The translations under genes were made by a program, and so were the position numbers. The notes below the pieces were generated by a model. That model saw only the letters and a list, made by a program, of their open reading frames with translations, did not search any database and had not been told where the DNA came from. This document shows, piece by piece, positions 45,500-55,790 of a DNA stretch of 64,000 bases (positions are counted from its first letter, which is position 1; the number at the start of each line of letters is the position of its first letter). Origin of the DNA: Rhizobium lentis (lineage in GTDB: Bacteria > Pseudomonadota > Alphaproteobacteria > Rhizobiales > Rhizobiaceae); contig NZ_JACHBD010000001.1 in assembly GCF_014200175.1 (NCBI RefSeq), positions 558,001 to 622,000 on the forward strand. Direction: 5' to 3'.

Positions 45500-45673
45500 A
45501 TGACCGCCTCTCTCTCGCGCTTCGCATACAGCAGCCCGGTGCAGGCTGGCGAACGCCAGACCGTGCGTCACGTGATCGGCGCCCGCCGTCCGCAGAGCCA
45601 AGACAGCCTCAAGCTGCTCGGCGCCGGCCAGCGCGTCACGCGCCACCAGGGCTCCACAAGCTACGCGTTCTGA
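45500..45673 (+). CDS. Unrecognised 57-residue protein
   Basis: A short frame of 57 codons starting MTASLSRFAYSSPVQAGE and ending TRHQGSTSYAF. AAGGA lies 10 bp before the ATG. The product is basic and rich in Arg, Ser and Gln, with no membrane segment or signal peptide, and I do not recognise it. Support for a real unit comes from context: a sigma-54-like promoter 110-125 bp upstream and a strong terminator 118 bp downstream on the same strand. A non-coding RNA of about 420 nt is the main alternative. Confidence 0.55.
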   Translation: MTASLSRFAYSSPVQAGERQTVRHVIGARRPQSQDSLKLLGAGQRVTRHQGSTSYAF

Positions 45674-45790
45674 ACCTGAAAGCCCGTCCATCTCCTCCCT
45701 CCCGGACCGGCCCATCGGAATGCAGTAGAGCCCGCTCGAGCGCTCCTCCTCCTTCGAGCTCGCGGGCATTGGCCGGATAGACCGGTCCAA

Positions 45791-45817
45791 GGCGGTGCCA
45801 CTGGCACCGCCTTTTTT
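45791..45817 (+). terminator. Rho-independent terminator of the small-ORF unit
   Basis: Perfect 9-bp stem GGCGGTGCC-ACT-GGCACCGCC followed by six T, one of the best terminators in the window. The only plus-strand frame that could use it is the 57-residue ORF at 45500. The 45674-45790 stretch before it holds a weaker hairpin (GCCCGC at 45730 with GCGGGC at 45762). Confidence 0.9.
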
Positions 45818-45859
45818 GTTCGGGAAGTCAGGAAAGGTGGTCAAGGTCGCGGTTTGCTT

Positions 45860-46016
45860 CCTCTTCTCCGCAGCGGGGAGAAGGTGGCCCGAAGAGTCGG
45901 ATGAGGGGGCCACGCGGCACACCCTATCTAGCCTTTCGCCACGCTCAGCGCATTCGCGGCTTTGCCGCTCACCCTCTGCCCTTCGGGCATCTTCTCCTCG
46001 CTGGGGCGAAGAGGGA
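45860..46016. repeat. RIME-like palindromic intergenic repeat (copy 2)
   Basis: Inverted repeat with arms at about 45863-45894 and 45981-46014 (CTTCTCC-GC-GGGG-GAAG type), separated by about 85 bp and including the GGCCACGCGGCACACC stretch also seen in copy 1. It lies between the small-ORF terminator and the convergent prmA gene. No gene is seen in it. Confidence 0.7.
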
Positions 46017-46051
46017 GCAAGCCGCGCTGTCAGGCCCAATTTTCCACCTCG

Positions 46052-46930
46052 TCACGGCCGATCCAAATGGATCGTCACCCAGCCGTTTCGCCAGATGGTC
46101 CTAACGTGCCGGAGCCTCGCACCGCTATAGGCGGCAATCACCTTCCACCGCTGCGCGGCCAGAATCCCCGACAGGATCACCGACCCGCCGGGCGCAAGGT
46201 GGGCGGCGAGCTGCGGCGCCATCCGGATCAACGGCCGGGCGAGAATGTTTGCGATGATGAGATCGAAGGGGCCGTGCTCGGAAAATGCCGTCGAATGAAA
46301 GCCTGGCGCGGTTCTGGTCACGATGCCCGAGGCAATGCCGTTACGGCGGACGTTTTCGGCGGCGACCCGTGTGGCGACCGGGTCGATGTCGGTCGCAAGC
46401 ACCGGTATGTTTTTCAATTTGCGCACCGCAATCGCCAGCACGCCGCTGCCGGTGCCAAGATCGAGCGCGTTGCGCACCTGGCGCGAACGCACGACGGTAT
46501 CGATCACTTCGAGGCAGCCGGCCGTCGTGCCGTGATGGCCGGTGCCGAAAGCCTGGCCAGCATCGATCTCGATTGCGATATCGCCGGGACGGACCTTGTC
46601 GCGGTCATGCGAGCCGTGCACCAGAAAGCGCCCTGCCCTGACGGGCTTCAGCCCCTCCAGCGACTTCACCACCCAATCGACGTCGGGAATGACCTCCCGC
46701 AGCAACTGCGCATCAGGAAAGGGGCTTTTCAGCGCCGTCTCGACACGGGAGCGCACCCGCGCCTCGTCCTCTGCCATCATGTAGACGGAGGCTTCCCAGA
46801 TATCCCTCTTCTCATCGACCTCAGTGGTGCCGATGGCAAAATCTTCTTCGCCGAAGACCTCGCTGAGAAGGTCGAGAATCTGTTCGGCCTTGCTCTCGGT
46901 CGTCGATACGTAAAGGCGGATTTCACTCAC
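46052..46930 (-). CDS. prmA: Ribosomal protein L11 methyltransferase PrmA
   Basis: Methylates lysines and the N-terminus of ribosomal protein L11 with S-adenosylmethionine. Length 292: N-terminal L11-recognition domain, then a Rossmann methyltransferase with AFGTGHHGTTAGCLE, SAM motif ALDLGTGSGVLAIAV and the catalytic-loop motif LIIANILARPL. The start codon is GTG at 46930. It is followed on the same strand by nothing for 380 bp (repeat region) and preceded by the SCO1 gene after 68 bp. Confidence 0.94.
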   Translation of the reverse strand: MSEIRLYVSTTESKAEQILDLLSEVFGEEDFAIGTTEVDEKRDIWEASVYMMAEDEARVRSRVETALKSPFPDAQLLREVIPDVDWVVKSLEGLKPVRAGRFLVHGSHDRDKVRPGDIAIEIDAGQAFGTGHHGTTAGCLEVIDTVVRSRQVRNALDLGTGSGVLAIAVRKLKNIPVLATDIDPVATRVAAENVRRNGIASGIVTRTAPGFHSTAFSEHGPFDLIIANILARPLIRMAPQLAAHLAPGGSVILSGILAAQRWKVIAAYSGARLRHVRTIWRNGWVTIHLDRP

Positions 46931-46998
46931 AATAGGCGGTCTTTCCCGTTTCCGTTGCCCGCCACCGGTCGAGCCAGCGCCCTATCACGCTGAAGCCG

Positions 46999-47601
46999 TC
47001 ACCCTTTGTTGACGAGATTCTCCAGCTTCTTTACCGCCGTGTCCGGATTTTCGCCATAGGCGATCGTTCCGGAAAACCGGCCGGCCGAATCGAGCAGGAA
47101 AACCGAGGCGGTGTGGTCCATCGTATAGTCGCCGTTCGGATCCTTCTCATCGACAGGCACCTTCTTTGCATAGACGCGGAACCCCTTGATGACTTCGGCG
47201 ATCTTCTCCGGCGGGCCTGAAATGCCGGTGATACGCTTGGACACATTGGAGACGTACGCGTTCATGATTTCGGGCGTGTCGCGCTCGGGGTCGACGGTCA
47301 CGAAATAGGCCTGCAGCTTGTCACCCGAGGGATCGACCTTCTCCAGCCATCCGTTCAGCTCGAACAGTGTCGTTGGGCAAACTTCGGGGCAATGGGTGAA
47401 GCCGAAGAACAGTGCTGTCGGCTTGCCGCGCAGCGCTTGCTCGGTGATCGGCTGTCCGCTCTGGGACACCAGAGTGAAGGGCACGCCGAACGGCGCCTCC
47501 GCTACGACATCGGAAGATTTCTTGGGATAGAGCGTGATTGAGCCGAGAACGCCGGCAACGATCAGCACGGCGACCCAGATGACGATACGAAATGTCTTCA
47601 T
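46999..47601 (-). CDS. SCO1/SenC copper-binding thioredoxin-like protein
   Basis: A 200-residue periplasmic, membrane-anchored copper chaperone for the CuA site of cytochrome c oxidase. An N-terminal segment (residues about 5-24) anchors it. The copper site is the pair of Cys in GFTHCPEVCPTTLFEL (CxxxC) with a His in YTMDHTASVFLLD. Length and fold match the family. It lies just upstream of prmA on the same strand but the pairing is probably incidental. Confidence 0.93.
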   Translation of the reverse strand: MKTFRIVIWVAVLIVAGVLGSITLYPKKSSDVVAEAPFGVPFTLVSQSGQPITEQALRGKPTALFFGFTHCPEVCPTTLFELNGWLEKVDPSGDKLQAYFVTVDPERDTPEIMNAYVSNVSKRITGISGPPEKIAEVIKGFRVYAKKVPVDEKDPNGDYTMDHTASVFLLDSAGRFSGTIAYGENPDTAVKKLENLVNKG

Positions 47602-47978
47602 TTTATGAACCTCGATCGCGACGCGCTTGCGCGTTCCGCGTGATTATAGTCTTGGCCCCATACACGCAATTAAAGAATATGTTTTCTGACCCGTGATTAA
47701 TTGTCTCATCGGATAGGGAAATCGCTTGCGGAACATCAGCCCGCCCCTATTGGCAAAGGTCAAACTATCTCATGTTTTGAATAACATGCTTCGCAGCGTG
47801 GCGAGCAACGGCGAAAGACATATCGTTAGGAAAGACTTAAGCCGTCATATCTATATCTAACGGTGCGTGCGGCCCATCATGCCGTTCTGACATGAAGTCT
47901 GCCGAGTGGCGAACCCCCGGACGTCCGCATGAGGGTAGGTAAAACATGAACCCAAGCGGTTTGTGGAGGGGGTTTTTC
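47602..47978. promoter_or_regulatory. Gene-free upstream region of the chemoreceptor gene
   Basis: A 377-bp AT-richer stretch. It contains a perfect interrupted palindrome CATGTT-TTGAAT-AACATG at 47771-47788 and a spaced pair CGTTAG/CTAACG at 47824-47829 and 47857-47862. Either may be an operator for the SCO1 gene or the chemoreceptor gene. No gene is seen. Confidence 0.35.
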
Positions 47979-49943
47979 ATGACGAATTCAGCAGTGCCTA
48001 AGAGCCTGTCGGTCAGCCAACGGCTCTGGACGCTCGGCGGCGCGGCCTTTCTCGGGTACGGAACGATGCTCGGCGTCGGCTGGTACGAAAATGCGCGGGT
48101 CGACGCCGGCCTGCGCCGTGCCAGCGAGATCCAGGCAAGCGTCGACCGTGTCGACGAAATGCGGCTTGCCAATCTGACGCTGGTGCTGGCCGCCATGGAC
48201 GTCATCGTCGACAAGGACGACAAGGCGGTGCCGCCGGAACGCATCAAGCTGATCGGCAACTCCCTGACCACGCTTTCCAAAGGCGCCAAGGACATGCGCC
48301 TGCTTGCAGAAGACATGAAGGCCGGCGCGCTGCTGACGAGCTATGAAGCCGACGTCGCCGACATGGGCAGGGCGATCCAGACCGACCTCATCGCGCTGGT
48401 TCAGCAGGGCGCGTCCGAGGCCGAATTTGACAAGATCGACGACAAGATCGACGGCGCCGGCGAGAATCTGACCCAAACCCTCGACGAGCTCGCCGCTGAA
48501 GGAGTCAACTACGCCCACCATCATGTCGAAGCCGCCAATGCCATATCGCAGCGAGCTCTTTTCCTGCAGATCGGCCTCGGCGTCCTAGCGATCCTCTCCA
48601 TGGGCGTGCTGCAATATATCCATGGCGGCTCGATCCGCCGCGGCATCGGTGCCGTGCGCGAAAGCATGCAGCGCGTCATGAACGGCGATCTTGCCAGCGA
48701 CGTTGGCGAAAAGAACCGCGGCGACGAGATTGGCGAAATGGCCCGGGCTGCCGATGCCTTCCGGCTCGCCGCCATCGAGAAGCGCGACCTTGAAGTACAG
48801 ACCCAAACAGACCGCCAGCGCAGCGATGCCGAGCACCGCGCCCGCGAAGCCGCCAAGCTTGCCGACGCAGAGGCGCTGAACGCCGCCGTCGCCGCTCTCG
48901 GCGCCGGCCTCACCCGTCTGTCGGGTGGCGACGTCGCCGTTACGATCGACCAACCGTTCCGCGAGGAACTGGAGCGTCTACGCCTGGATTTCAACCAGAC
49001 GACGGCGACGCTGCGCAAGGCGATGAGCGACATTGCCCTCAACAGCAGCTCGATCGAAGCCAACAGCCGCCAGATGCGCGCCCCCGCCGACGATCTCGCC
49101 AAGCGCACCGAGCAGCAGGCCGCGTCTCTCGAAGAAACGTCGGCGGCCCTCGACCAGATCACCGCTACCGTCCGCAACGCGACCAACCGCGCCGAGGAAG
49201 TCGGCCACATGGTCTCCCATACCCGTGAGAATACCGCGAAATCCGATCTCGTAGTCGGCGATGCGATGGCCGCCATGCAGCGAATCGAAGGCGCTTCCCG
49301 AGAGATCGGCAAGATCATCAACGTCATCGACGAGATCGCTTTTCAGACAAACCTCCTGGCGCTCAACGCCGGCGTCGAGGCGGCGCGTGCCGGCGAGGCC
49401 GGTAAGGGTTTCGCCGTCGTAGCCCAGGAAGTGCGTGAACTCGCCGGCCGTGCGGCGGGCGCAGCCAAGGATATCAAAGCCTTGATCGAAAAATCCGGCG
49501 CGGAAGTGAAGATCGGCGGCGAACTGGTGACAGCCGCTGGTGAAGCGCTTCGCCAGATCGGCGAAGATGTTCTGCGCATCGACGAACATGTTAAATCAAT
49601 CGTAACCTCTGCGCGCGAACAATCTGTCGGACTGAACGAAATCAACACGTCGATCAGACAGATGGATCAGGTCACGCAGAAGAACGCGGCCATGGTTGAA
49701 GAGACGAACGCCGCAAGCCATACGCTCGCCATCGACGCGGAAAACCTGACGCAGCTGATCAAGCAGTTCAAGACCGACGAGGGCATGAGCGCCAGGCAAA
49801 CGCCGCGAGAGGCAACCGCCGCTTCGCATTCGAGACCTTCTCCCGCGCGTAGCCTGATCGGCAAGGTCGCGGGCGCATTCAACGGCGGTTCTGCCGCCAA
49901 AGTCATCGCCTCTCCCGCCGGGGACAACTGGGAAGAATTTTGA
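47979..49943 (+). CDS. Methyl-accepting chemotaxis protein
   Basis: A 654-residue transmembrane chemoreceptor. First membrane segment at about residues 18-37, a helical periplasmic sensor domain of about 145 residues, second membrane segment ([22 protein letters not shown]), HAMP, and a long cytoplasmic signalling coiled coil with the hairpin tip [35 protein letters not shown] that contacts CheA and CheW. The ATG at 47979 has an excellent GGAGG 8 bp upstream; an ATG at 47946 is weaker. The CheW gene follows directly. No CheA, CheR or CheB gene is nearby. Ligand unknown. Confidence 0.93.
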   Translation: MTNSAVPKSLSVSQRLWTLGGAAFLGYGTMLGVGWYENARVDAGLRRASEIQASVDRVDEMRLANLTLVLAAMDVIVDKDDKAVPPERIKLIGNSLTTLSKGAKDMRLLAEDMKAGALLTSYEADVADMGRAIQTDLIALVQQGASEAEFDKIDDKIDGAGENLTQTLDELAAEGVNYAHHHVEAANAISQRALFLQIGLGVLAILSMGVLQYIHGGSIRRGIGAVRESMQRVMNGDLASDVGEKNRGDEIGEMARAADAFRLAAIEKRDLEVQTQTDRQRSDAEHRAREAAKLADAEALNAAVAALGAGLTRLSGGDVAVTIDQPFREELERLRLDFNQTTATLRKAMSDIALNSSSIEANSRQMRAPADDLAKRTEQQAASLEETSAALDQITATVRNATNRAEEVGHMVSHTRENTAKSDLVVGDAMAAMQRIEGASREIGKIINVIDEIAFQTNLLALNAGVEAARAGEAGKGFAVVAQEVRELAGRAAGAAKDIKALIEKSGAEVKIGGELVTAAGEALRQIGEDVLRIDEHVKSIVTSAREQSVGLNEINTSIRQMDQVTQKNAAMVEETNAASHTLAIDAENLTQLIKQFKTDEGMSARQTPREATAASHSRPSPARSLIGKVAGAFNGGSAAKVIASPAGDNWEEF

Positions 49944-49945
49944 CC

Positions 49946-50413
49946 ATGAACAACAACACCATCAAACAGTCGGGCGCATATCTCGAAATCGTTTCGTTCC
50001 ACCTGGGTGATCAGGAATTTTGCATCGACATCATGGCCATCCGCGAAATCCGCGGATGGGCGCCGGTGACGCCGATGCCGCATACTCCGCCTTACGTGTT
50101 GGGCCTCATCAACCTGCGCGGCGCGGTGATCCCGGTCATCGACATGGCCTGCCGCCTCGGCATGAAGATGACCGAACCTTCCGAGCGCTCAGCGATCATC
50201 GTCACCGACATCGCCGGCAAGCTGGTCGGGCTGCTCGTCGAGCAGGTTTCCGATATGATGACCATCAAGAGCGAAGACCTGCAACCGCCGCCGGAAATCA
50301 TCCCCGAAGCCCAGCGCGCCTTCTGCCGCGGCATCGTCGCACTTGAGAAGACCATGGTCTGTTTCCTGAACCTCGATACCGTCATTGCCGACGAGTTGAA
50401 CCAGGCGGCTTGA
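49946..50413 (+). CDS. cheW: CheW chemotaxis coupling protein
   Basis: A 155-residue SH3-like adaptor that joins chemoreceptors to CheA. Motifs: YLEIVSFHLGDQEFCIDIMAIREIRGW and PYVLGLINLRGAVIPVIDMACRLG. The ATG at 49946 follows the chemoreceptor stop by 2 bp, so the two are translationally coupled; a TTG start at 49940 would overlap and is less likely. It probably serves an array whose CheA is encoded in a main che operon elsewhere. Confidence 0.93.
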   Translation: MNNNTIKQSGAYLEIVSFHLGDQEFCIDIMAIREIRGWAPVTPMPHTPPYVLGLINLRGAVIPVIDMACRLGMKMTEPSERSAIIVTDIAGKLVGLLVEQVSDMMTIKSEDLQPPPEIIPEAQRAFCRGIVALEKTMVCFLNLDTVIADELNQAA

Positions 50414-50437
50414 GATTTATTTGGAAAATGGAATGCG

Positions 50438-50466
50438 AAGGTCCGGCTCGTCCGGGCCTTTTTGTT
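50438..50466 (+). terminator. Rho-independent terminator after cheW
   Basis: GC-rich stem-loop (AAGGTCCGG with CCGGGCCTT) followed by TTTT, 25-50 bp after the cheW stop. Confidence 0.75.
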
Positions 50467-50497
50467 TGATGCGCCTCGCATGGTTCCTATCTTCGAA

Positions 50498-50618
50498 AAA
50501 CCCCTCCCCACAAGGGGAGGGACTACCCTGTGACTCCGCCGCGCTCCTCCCGAAACATCGAAGATCTGGAGAGCCGGTGCGGCAGGTTAAGCCCCTCCCC
50601 CTTGTGGGGAGGGGTTTG
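50498..50618. repeat. RIME-like palindromic intergenic repeat (copy 3)
   Basis: Arms at 50498-50521 and 50591-50616 form an inverted repeat (CCCCTCCCC-ACAAG-GGGAGGG type). It sits between the convergent cheW and creA genes, beyond the cheW terminator. No gene is seen in it. Confidence 0.75.
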
Positions 50619-50665
50619 GGGCGGGGTCTTCAGCAACGAGGACCAGATATCCGACGTGCTTGGCC

Positions 50666-51157
50666 CTACGGCTTCCCATTCTTCCAAGTTACGTTCTGCC
50701 CATAGAGCGGAATCGTCGAAATCGACATCTTCGCCGAGCCATCCGTCAGCTCCCGGGAATGGGCGAGGTAGATCAGAGTGTCGTTCGCCTTGTCATAGAT
50801 CCGGTTGACGACCAGTGTCTTCCAGATCAGCGACATGCCTTGGCGGAACACTTCGCTACCGTCTTTGGACAGGTCGATATTGCCGACCTCGATCGGTCCG
50901 GTCTGCCGGCAGGCAATGGAATTGTTGGACGGATCTTCGAACCAGTTGCCTTTCTTGAACCTGTCGATCAGGCTGCGGTCGAAATAGGTGACATGGCAGG
51001 TGACCCCCTTGACCTCGGGATCGGAGACTGCCTCGACGATGATGTCGTTGCCGATCCAGTCAACCCCGACCTTGCCGACGACTTCGGCCGAGACGGCGCC
51101 CGCTGAAAGCGCGAAAAGAGAGAGGGCAGCAAAGAAAAGATTGCGCGGCTTCGACAT
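50666..51157 (-). CDS. creA: CreA family periplasmic protein
   Basis: A 163-residue secreted protein: signal peptide MSKPRNLFFAALSLFALSAG-AVSA, then the CreA domain (VVGKVGVDWIGNDIIVEAVSDPEVKGVTCHVTYFDR; SIACRQTGPI). Two conserved Cys may form a disulfide. The function is unknown despite wide distribution. The ATG at 51157 is set by the signal peptide; the frame runs to 51493 through unrelated sequence. Confidence 0.9.
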   Translation of the reverse strand: MSKPRNLFFAALSLFALSAGAVSAEVVGKVGVDWIGNDIIVEAVSDPEVKGVTCHVTYFDRSLIDRFKKGNWFEDPSNNSIACRQTGPIEVGNIDLSKDGSEVFRQGMSLIWKTLVVNRIYDKANDTLIYLAHSRELTDGSAKMSISTIPLYGQNVTWKNGKP

Positions 51158-51264
51158 GGCAGCTCCCTGGAGCGCCGCGCGTCCGACGGGACGCGCCAAA
51201 GGCGCTCTATCGCTTGATCGGCGCATTCTAGATAAGCACGCGCCCCTGCTTTGCAAGAAACCGC

Positions 51265-51855
51265 TCAGGCCTTTCGGCAAGTGCAGGGCGCATAGCCGCG
51301 CGCCATCAGCCGCCCCGGCGTCATGCCGATCAGTGCCGGGATCGCCTCGACGGCTTTCGCCTTGACTGCCTTGGCCATCTCGATCGCCGCTGCCGCGCAG
51401 ACGGCGGCATCCTCGGCGGCGTTGTGGTGCATGAAGCGCAGGCCGAGATGTTCGGCGATCAGGTTCAGCCGGTGCGAAAGGAAATGCGGCCAAATCCGCT
51501 GCGCCATCTTCAGACTGCAGAGATAGGTGAGTTCGGGATAGGATTGCCGATAGAGATCGAGGCTCGCCCGCCAGACGCTGAAATCGAAGGCGGCATTGTG
51601 CGCGATCATCGTCGCGCCCCTGAAATCGTCATTGAACTCATCCATCACCTCGGGAAACTCCGGCGCGTCCTCGACATCTTCCGGCCGAATGCCGTGAATC
51701 GCTATGTTCATCCCGGAAAAGCGCATGTCGCGCGGCCGGATCAGCCGTTCCTCGACGCGTGTCACCCTGCCCTCCTCGATCCAGGCAAGGCCGACGGAAC
51801 AGGCGCTGCCGCGCTGCTCGTTCGCCGTCTCGAAATCAATCGCAATGGTCTTCAA
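51265..51855 (-). CDS. DEDDh-family 3'-5' exonuclease
   Basis: A 196-residue DnaQ-like exonuclease. The metal-binding acidic residues are Asp7 and Glu9 in IAIDFETAN, Asp in IAHNAAFDFSVW, and His/Asp in HHNAAEDAAVCAAA. It resembles stand-alone proofreading or RNA-processing exonucleases; a short basic C-terminus contains two Cys (CTCRKA). The start codon is probably TTG at 51855. It is divergent from the GNAT acetyltransferase gene. Confidence 0.9.
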   Translation of the reverse strand: MKTIAIDFETANEQRGSACSVGLAWIEEGRVTRVEERLIRPRDMRFSGMNIAIHGIRPEDVEDAPEFPEVMDEFNDDFRGATMIAHNAAFDFSVWRASLDLYRQSYPELTYLCSLKMAQRIWPHFLSHRLNLIAEHLGLRFMHHNAAEDAAVCAAAAIEMAKAVKAKAVEAIPALIGMTPGRLMARGYAPCTCRKA

Positions 51856-52067
51856 TGCTGCCTACCGAATCGTTTCCCCGGCCAGAGAAATACCGCCGCG
51901 CGTGCGGTCGCGCAAATTGCACACGCCCTGTGGTTGACATTTCGGCGCACATATCCAAGATTGCTACCCATGATCAGTTCCGTGACCATGGCAGCGCTCA
52001 TCCATCACACCACGACCCTTGCAGGGTATGCGGGAGCAATGGCGCGTTAACAGCGATCCGATCATCC

Positions 52068-52097
52068 CGAAACCCTGCCGAGGCGAGCAGGGTTTCG
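52068..52097 (+). promoter_or_regulatory. Leader hairpin 1 upstream of GNAT gene
   Basis: Perfect 11-bp inverted repeat CGAAACCCTGC / GCAGGGTTTCG around an 8-nt loop, 38 bp before the acetyltransferase start codon. It has no following T-run, so it is not a simple terminator. Confidence 0.6.
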
Positions 52098-52103
52098 AAA
52101 CCG

Positions 52104-52130
52104 GCTCTCCTCCTGAACCCCAAGGAGAGC
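52104..52130 (+). promoter_or_regulatory. Leader hairpin 2, pairs over the ribosome binding site
   Basis: GCTCTCCT (52104-52111) is perfectly complementary to AGGAGAGC (52123-52130), which contains the ribosome binding site of the acetyltransferase gene (ATG at 52136). Folding of this 8-bp stem with an 11-nt loop would hide the site, suggesting translational control. Function is inferred. Confidence 0.55.
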
Positions 52131-52135
52131 ATCCA

Positions 52136-52672
52136 ATGTCCGAAAATGAAGAAAAGGAACCGAACCGCCGAGCGCGGCTGCCGGACGGCATCCTGGTGCG
52201 TTCAGTCCGCCTTTCCGACGCGGAAGAACTCACCGATCTCATGAACTTGCCGGGCTACCGTGCCGGCACGCTGCGGCCGCCCTACCAAAGGGTCGAAGAG
52301 GTTCGCAAAAATATGGAAAATCCCTCGCCGGGCGCGCTCAATCTCGTCGTCACCCTGAACGGCAAGATCGTCGGCAATTGCGGCCTCAACCGCCTCGGCG
52401 GGCGCCGGCAGCACGTCGCCAGCGTCGGCATGGGCGTGCATGACGATTTCACCGGCCGCGGTTTCGGCAGCATCCTGCTCGGCGCCATGGTCGAGGCCGC
52501 CGACGACTGGCTGGACGTCAAGCGGCTGGAACTGACCGTCTATACTGACAACGACGCCGCCATCGGCCTCTATGAGAAATTCGGCTTCGAGCGGGAAGGC
52601 CTGCTGAGGGCCTTCGGCTTTCGATCGGGAGAGTATGTCGACGCCTATACCATGGCGCGGTTGAGACCTTGA
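52136..52672 (+). CDS. GNAT family N-acetyltransferase
   Basis: A 178-residue acetyl-CoA-dependent acyltransferase similar to YhhY and amino-acid N-acyltransferases. The CoA-binding motif is VHDDFTGRGFGSILLGAM, with ELTVYTDNDAAIGLYEKFGFEREG after it. The start at 52136 has AAGGAGAG upstream, which is predicted to be hidden in a hairpin. An open frame back to 52019 exists but passes through both leader hairpins. Substrate unknown. It is convergent with ligA, with a shared hairpin between. Confidence 0.9.
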   Translation: MSENEEKEPNRRARLPDGILVRSVRLSDAEELTDLMNLPGYRAGTLRPPYQRVEEVRKNMENPSPGALNLVVTLNGKIVGNCGLNRLGGRRQHVASVGMGVHDDFTGRGFGSILLGAMVEAADDWLDVKRLELTVYTDNDAAIGLYEKFGFEREGLLRAFGFRSGEYVDAYTMARLRP

Positions 52673-52678
52673 ACGAAC

Positions 52679-52703
52679 GAGGCTGACGCCCGCCGTCAGC
52701 CTC
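52679..52703. terminator. Bidirectional hairpin between GNAT gene and ligA
   Basis: Perfect 10-bp stem GAGGCTGACG / CGTCAGCCTC with a 5-nt loop, in the 31-bp gap between the stops of the acetyltransferase gene and convergent ligA. It lacks a strong T-run on either side, so termination is probably Rho-aided or it stabilises the mRNA ends. Confidence 0.6.
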
Positions 52704-54866
<2,163 letters not shown>

Positions 54867-54997
54867 TCACTCCAGGGAATCTGGCCAGAAAATCTGCATT
54901 GTTTTTAGAGCAAAATTTCCGGATGAAAAGAGAGACCGGATATGCTGCATGCCGGATGGCGCGGGCTATCGGACAGGGCCCGCCCACCTCTCCGCCT

Positions 54998-55125
54998 CAT
55001 CTCTGTGCTCGTCACAGGGATCCAGCCACGGCGCGTCTGCGCCGTGAATGACTCTCATACAGGCAAGAAATCTCTCGCGCTCAAGGACTTGGGCGCGCTG
55101 GAATCCCTGTGGCGAGCACAGGGAT
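54998..55125. repeat. Palindromic intergenic repeat (copy 4)
   Basis: Long inverted repeat: arms at 55003-55026 and 55097-55121 (CTGTGCTCGTCACAGGGATCCAGC type), enclosing a perfect 8-bp hairpin (CACGGCGC / GCGCCGTG, 55027-55046). It lies in the 349-bp gap between the DUF6886 gene and ligA, both on the minus strand. The arm motif CTCGTCACAGG also occurs in copy 1, supporting a related family. No gene is seen in 54861-55209. Confidence 0.75.
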
Positions 55126-55209
55126 AAGGGAGATTGGCGTCACCGTTCGCGACAAATTCATACGTCTGGGACGCTTGTCATGGCCTCCGGCCCGGCGGGT
55201 CTGACCGGC

Positions 55210-55737
55210 CTATTGCCAGTCTCGCGCATTCCGCAGCCGAATGCCGCTGACATGCAGGCCGGTGTTCCAGAGGTCCTTCAACGGCCGCAGGTTATCGACC
55301 ACCCGGAGATCCACCTGCCGTGGCGCAAACTCCTGGTCGAGCTGCGACATGGCGGTCCGCTTGACAGGAACGACGCGTCTGCTGGACACCCACATGCCTG
55401 CATCCTTGAGCTCTTTGAAGCCGTCGGACGCCATTTCATAGCGGTGGAGGGTCTCCACCTCGAGCCTTTCCAGCCAATGACGCTCGACGAAGGCAACGGC
55501 GCGCCAATCACCGAGCCAGCGCCGGCGTTCGGCCTCGGGCGTATCCGGCGTACCCCACAGTAGGATACGCGGACAGTCTCGAGGAAAGAGGTACATAAAG
55601 TCATGATCGCCATCGATCGCCCAGACGAGCGGGTCATTCAACCATTCCCGACCAACCGGGCGAAGCGAGGGAATGAGAACAGGGCGCGGCTCGAACACCG
55701 CGATATCGGGATCATCGCTGAAATGGAAAAGACGCAT
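55210..55737 (-). CDS. DUF6886 family protein
   Basis: A 175-residue soluble protein with the N-terminus MRLFHFSDDPDIAVFEPRP and a conserved VWAIDGDHDFMYLFPRDCPRI stretch, recognised as DUF6886. Function unknown; the HFSDDP and PRDCPRI motifs suggest a compact enzyme-like fold. It follows recN (53 bp apart) on the same strand and might be co-transcribed with it. Confidence 0.75.
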   Translation of the reverse strand: MRLFHFSDDPDIAVFEPRPVLIPSLRPVGREWLNDPLVWAIDGDHDFMYLFPRDCPRILLWGTPDTPEAERRRWLGDWRAVAFVERHWLERLEVETLHRYEMASDGFKELKDAGMWVSSRRVVPVKRTAMSQLDQEFAPRQVDLRVVDNLRPLKDLWNTGLHVSGIRLRNARDWQ

Positions 55738-55790
55738 GGCAAAGGATTACCACGGATCGGGACTTCCTGTCACCGCAACCGGCCGGCCGA

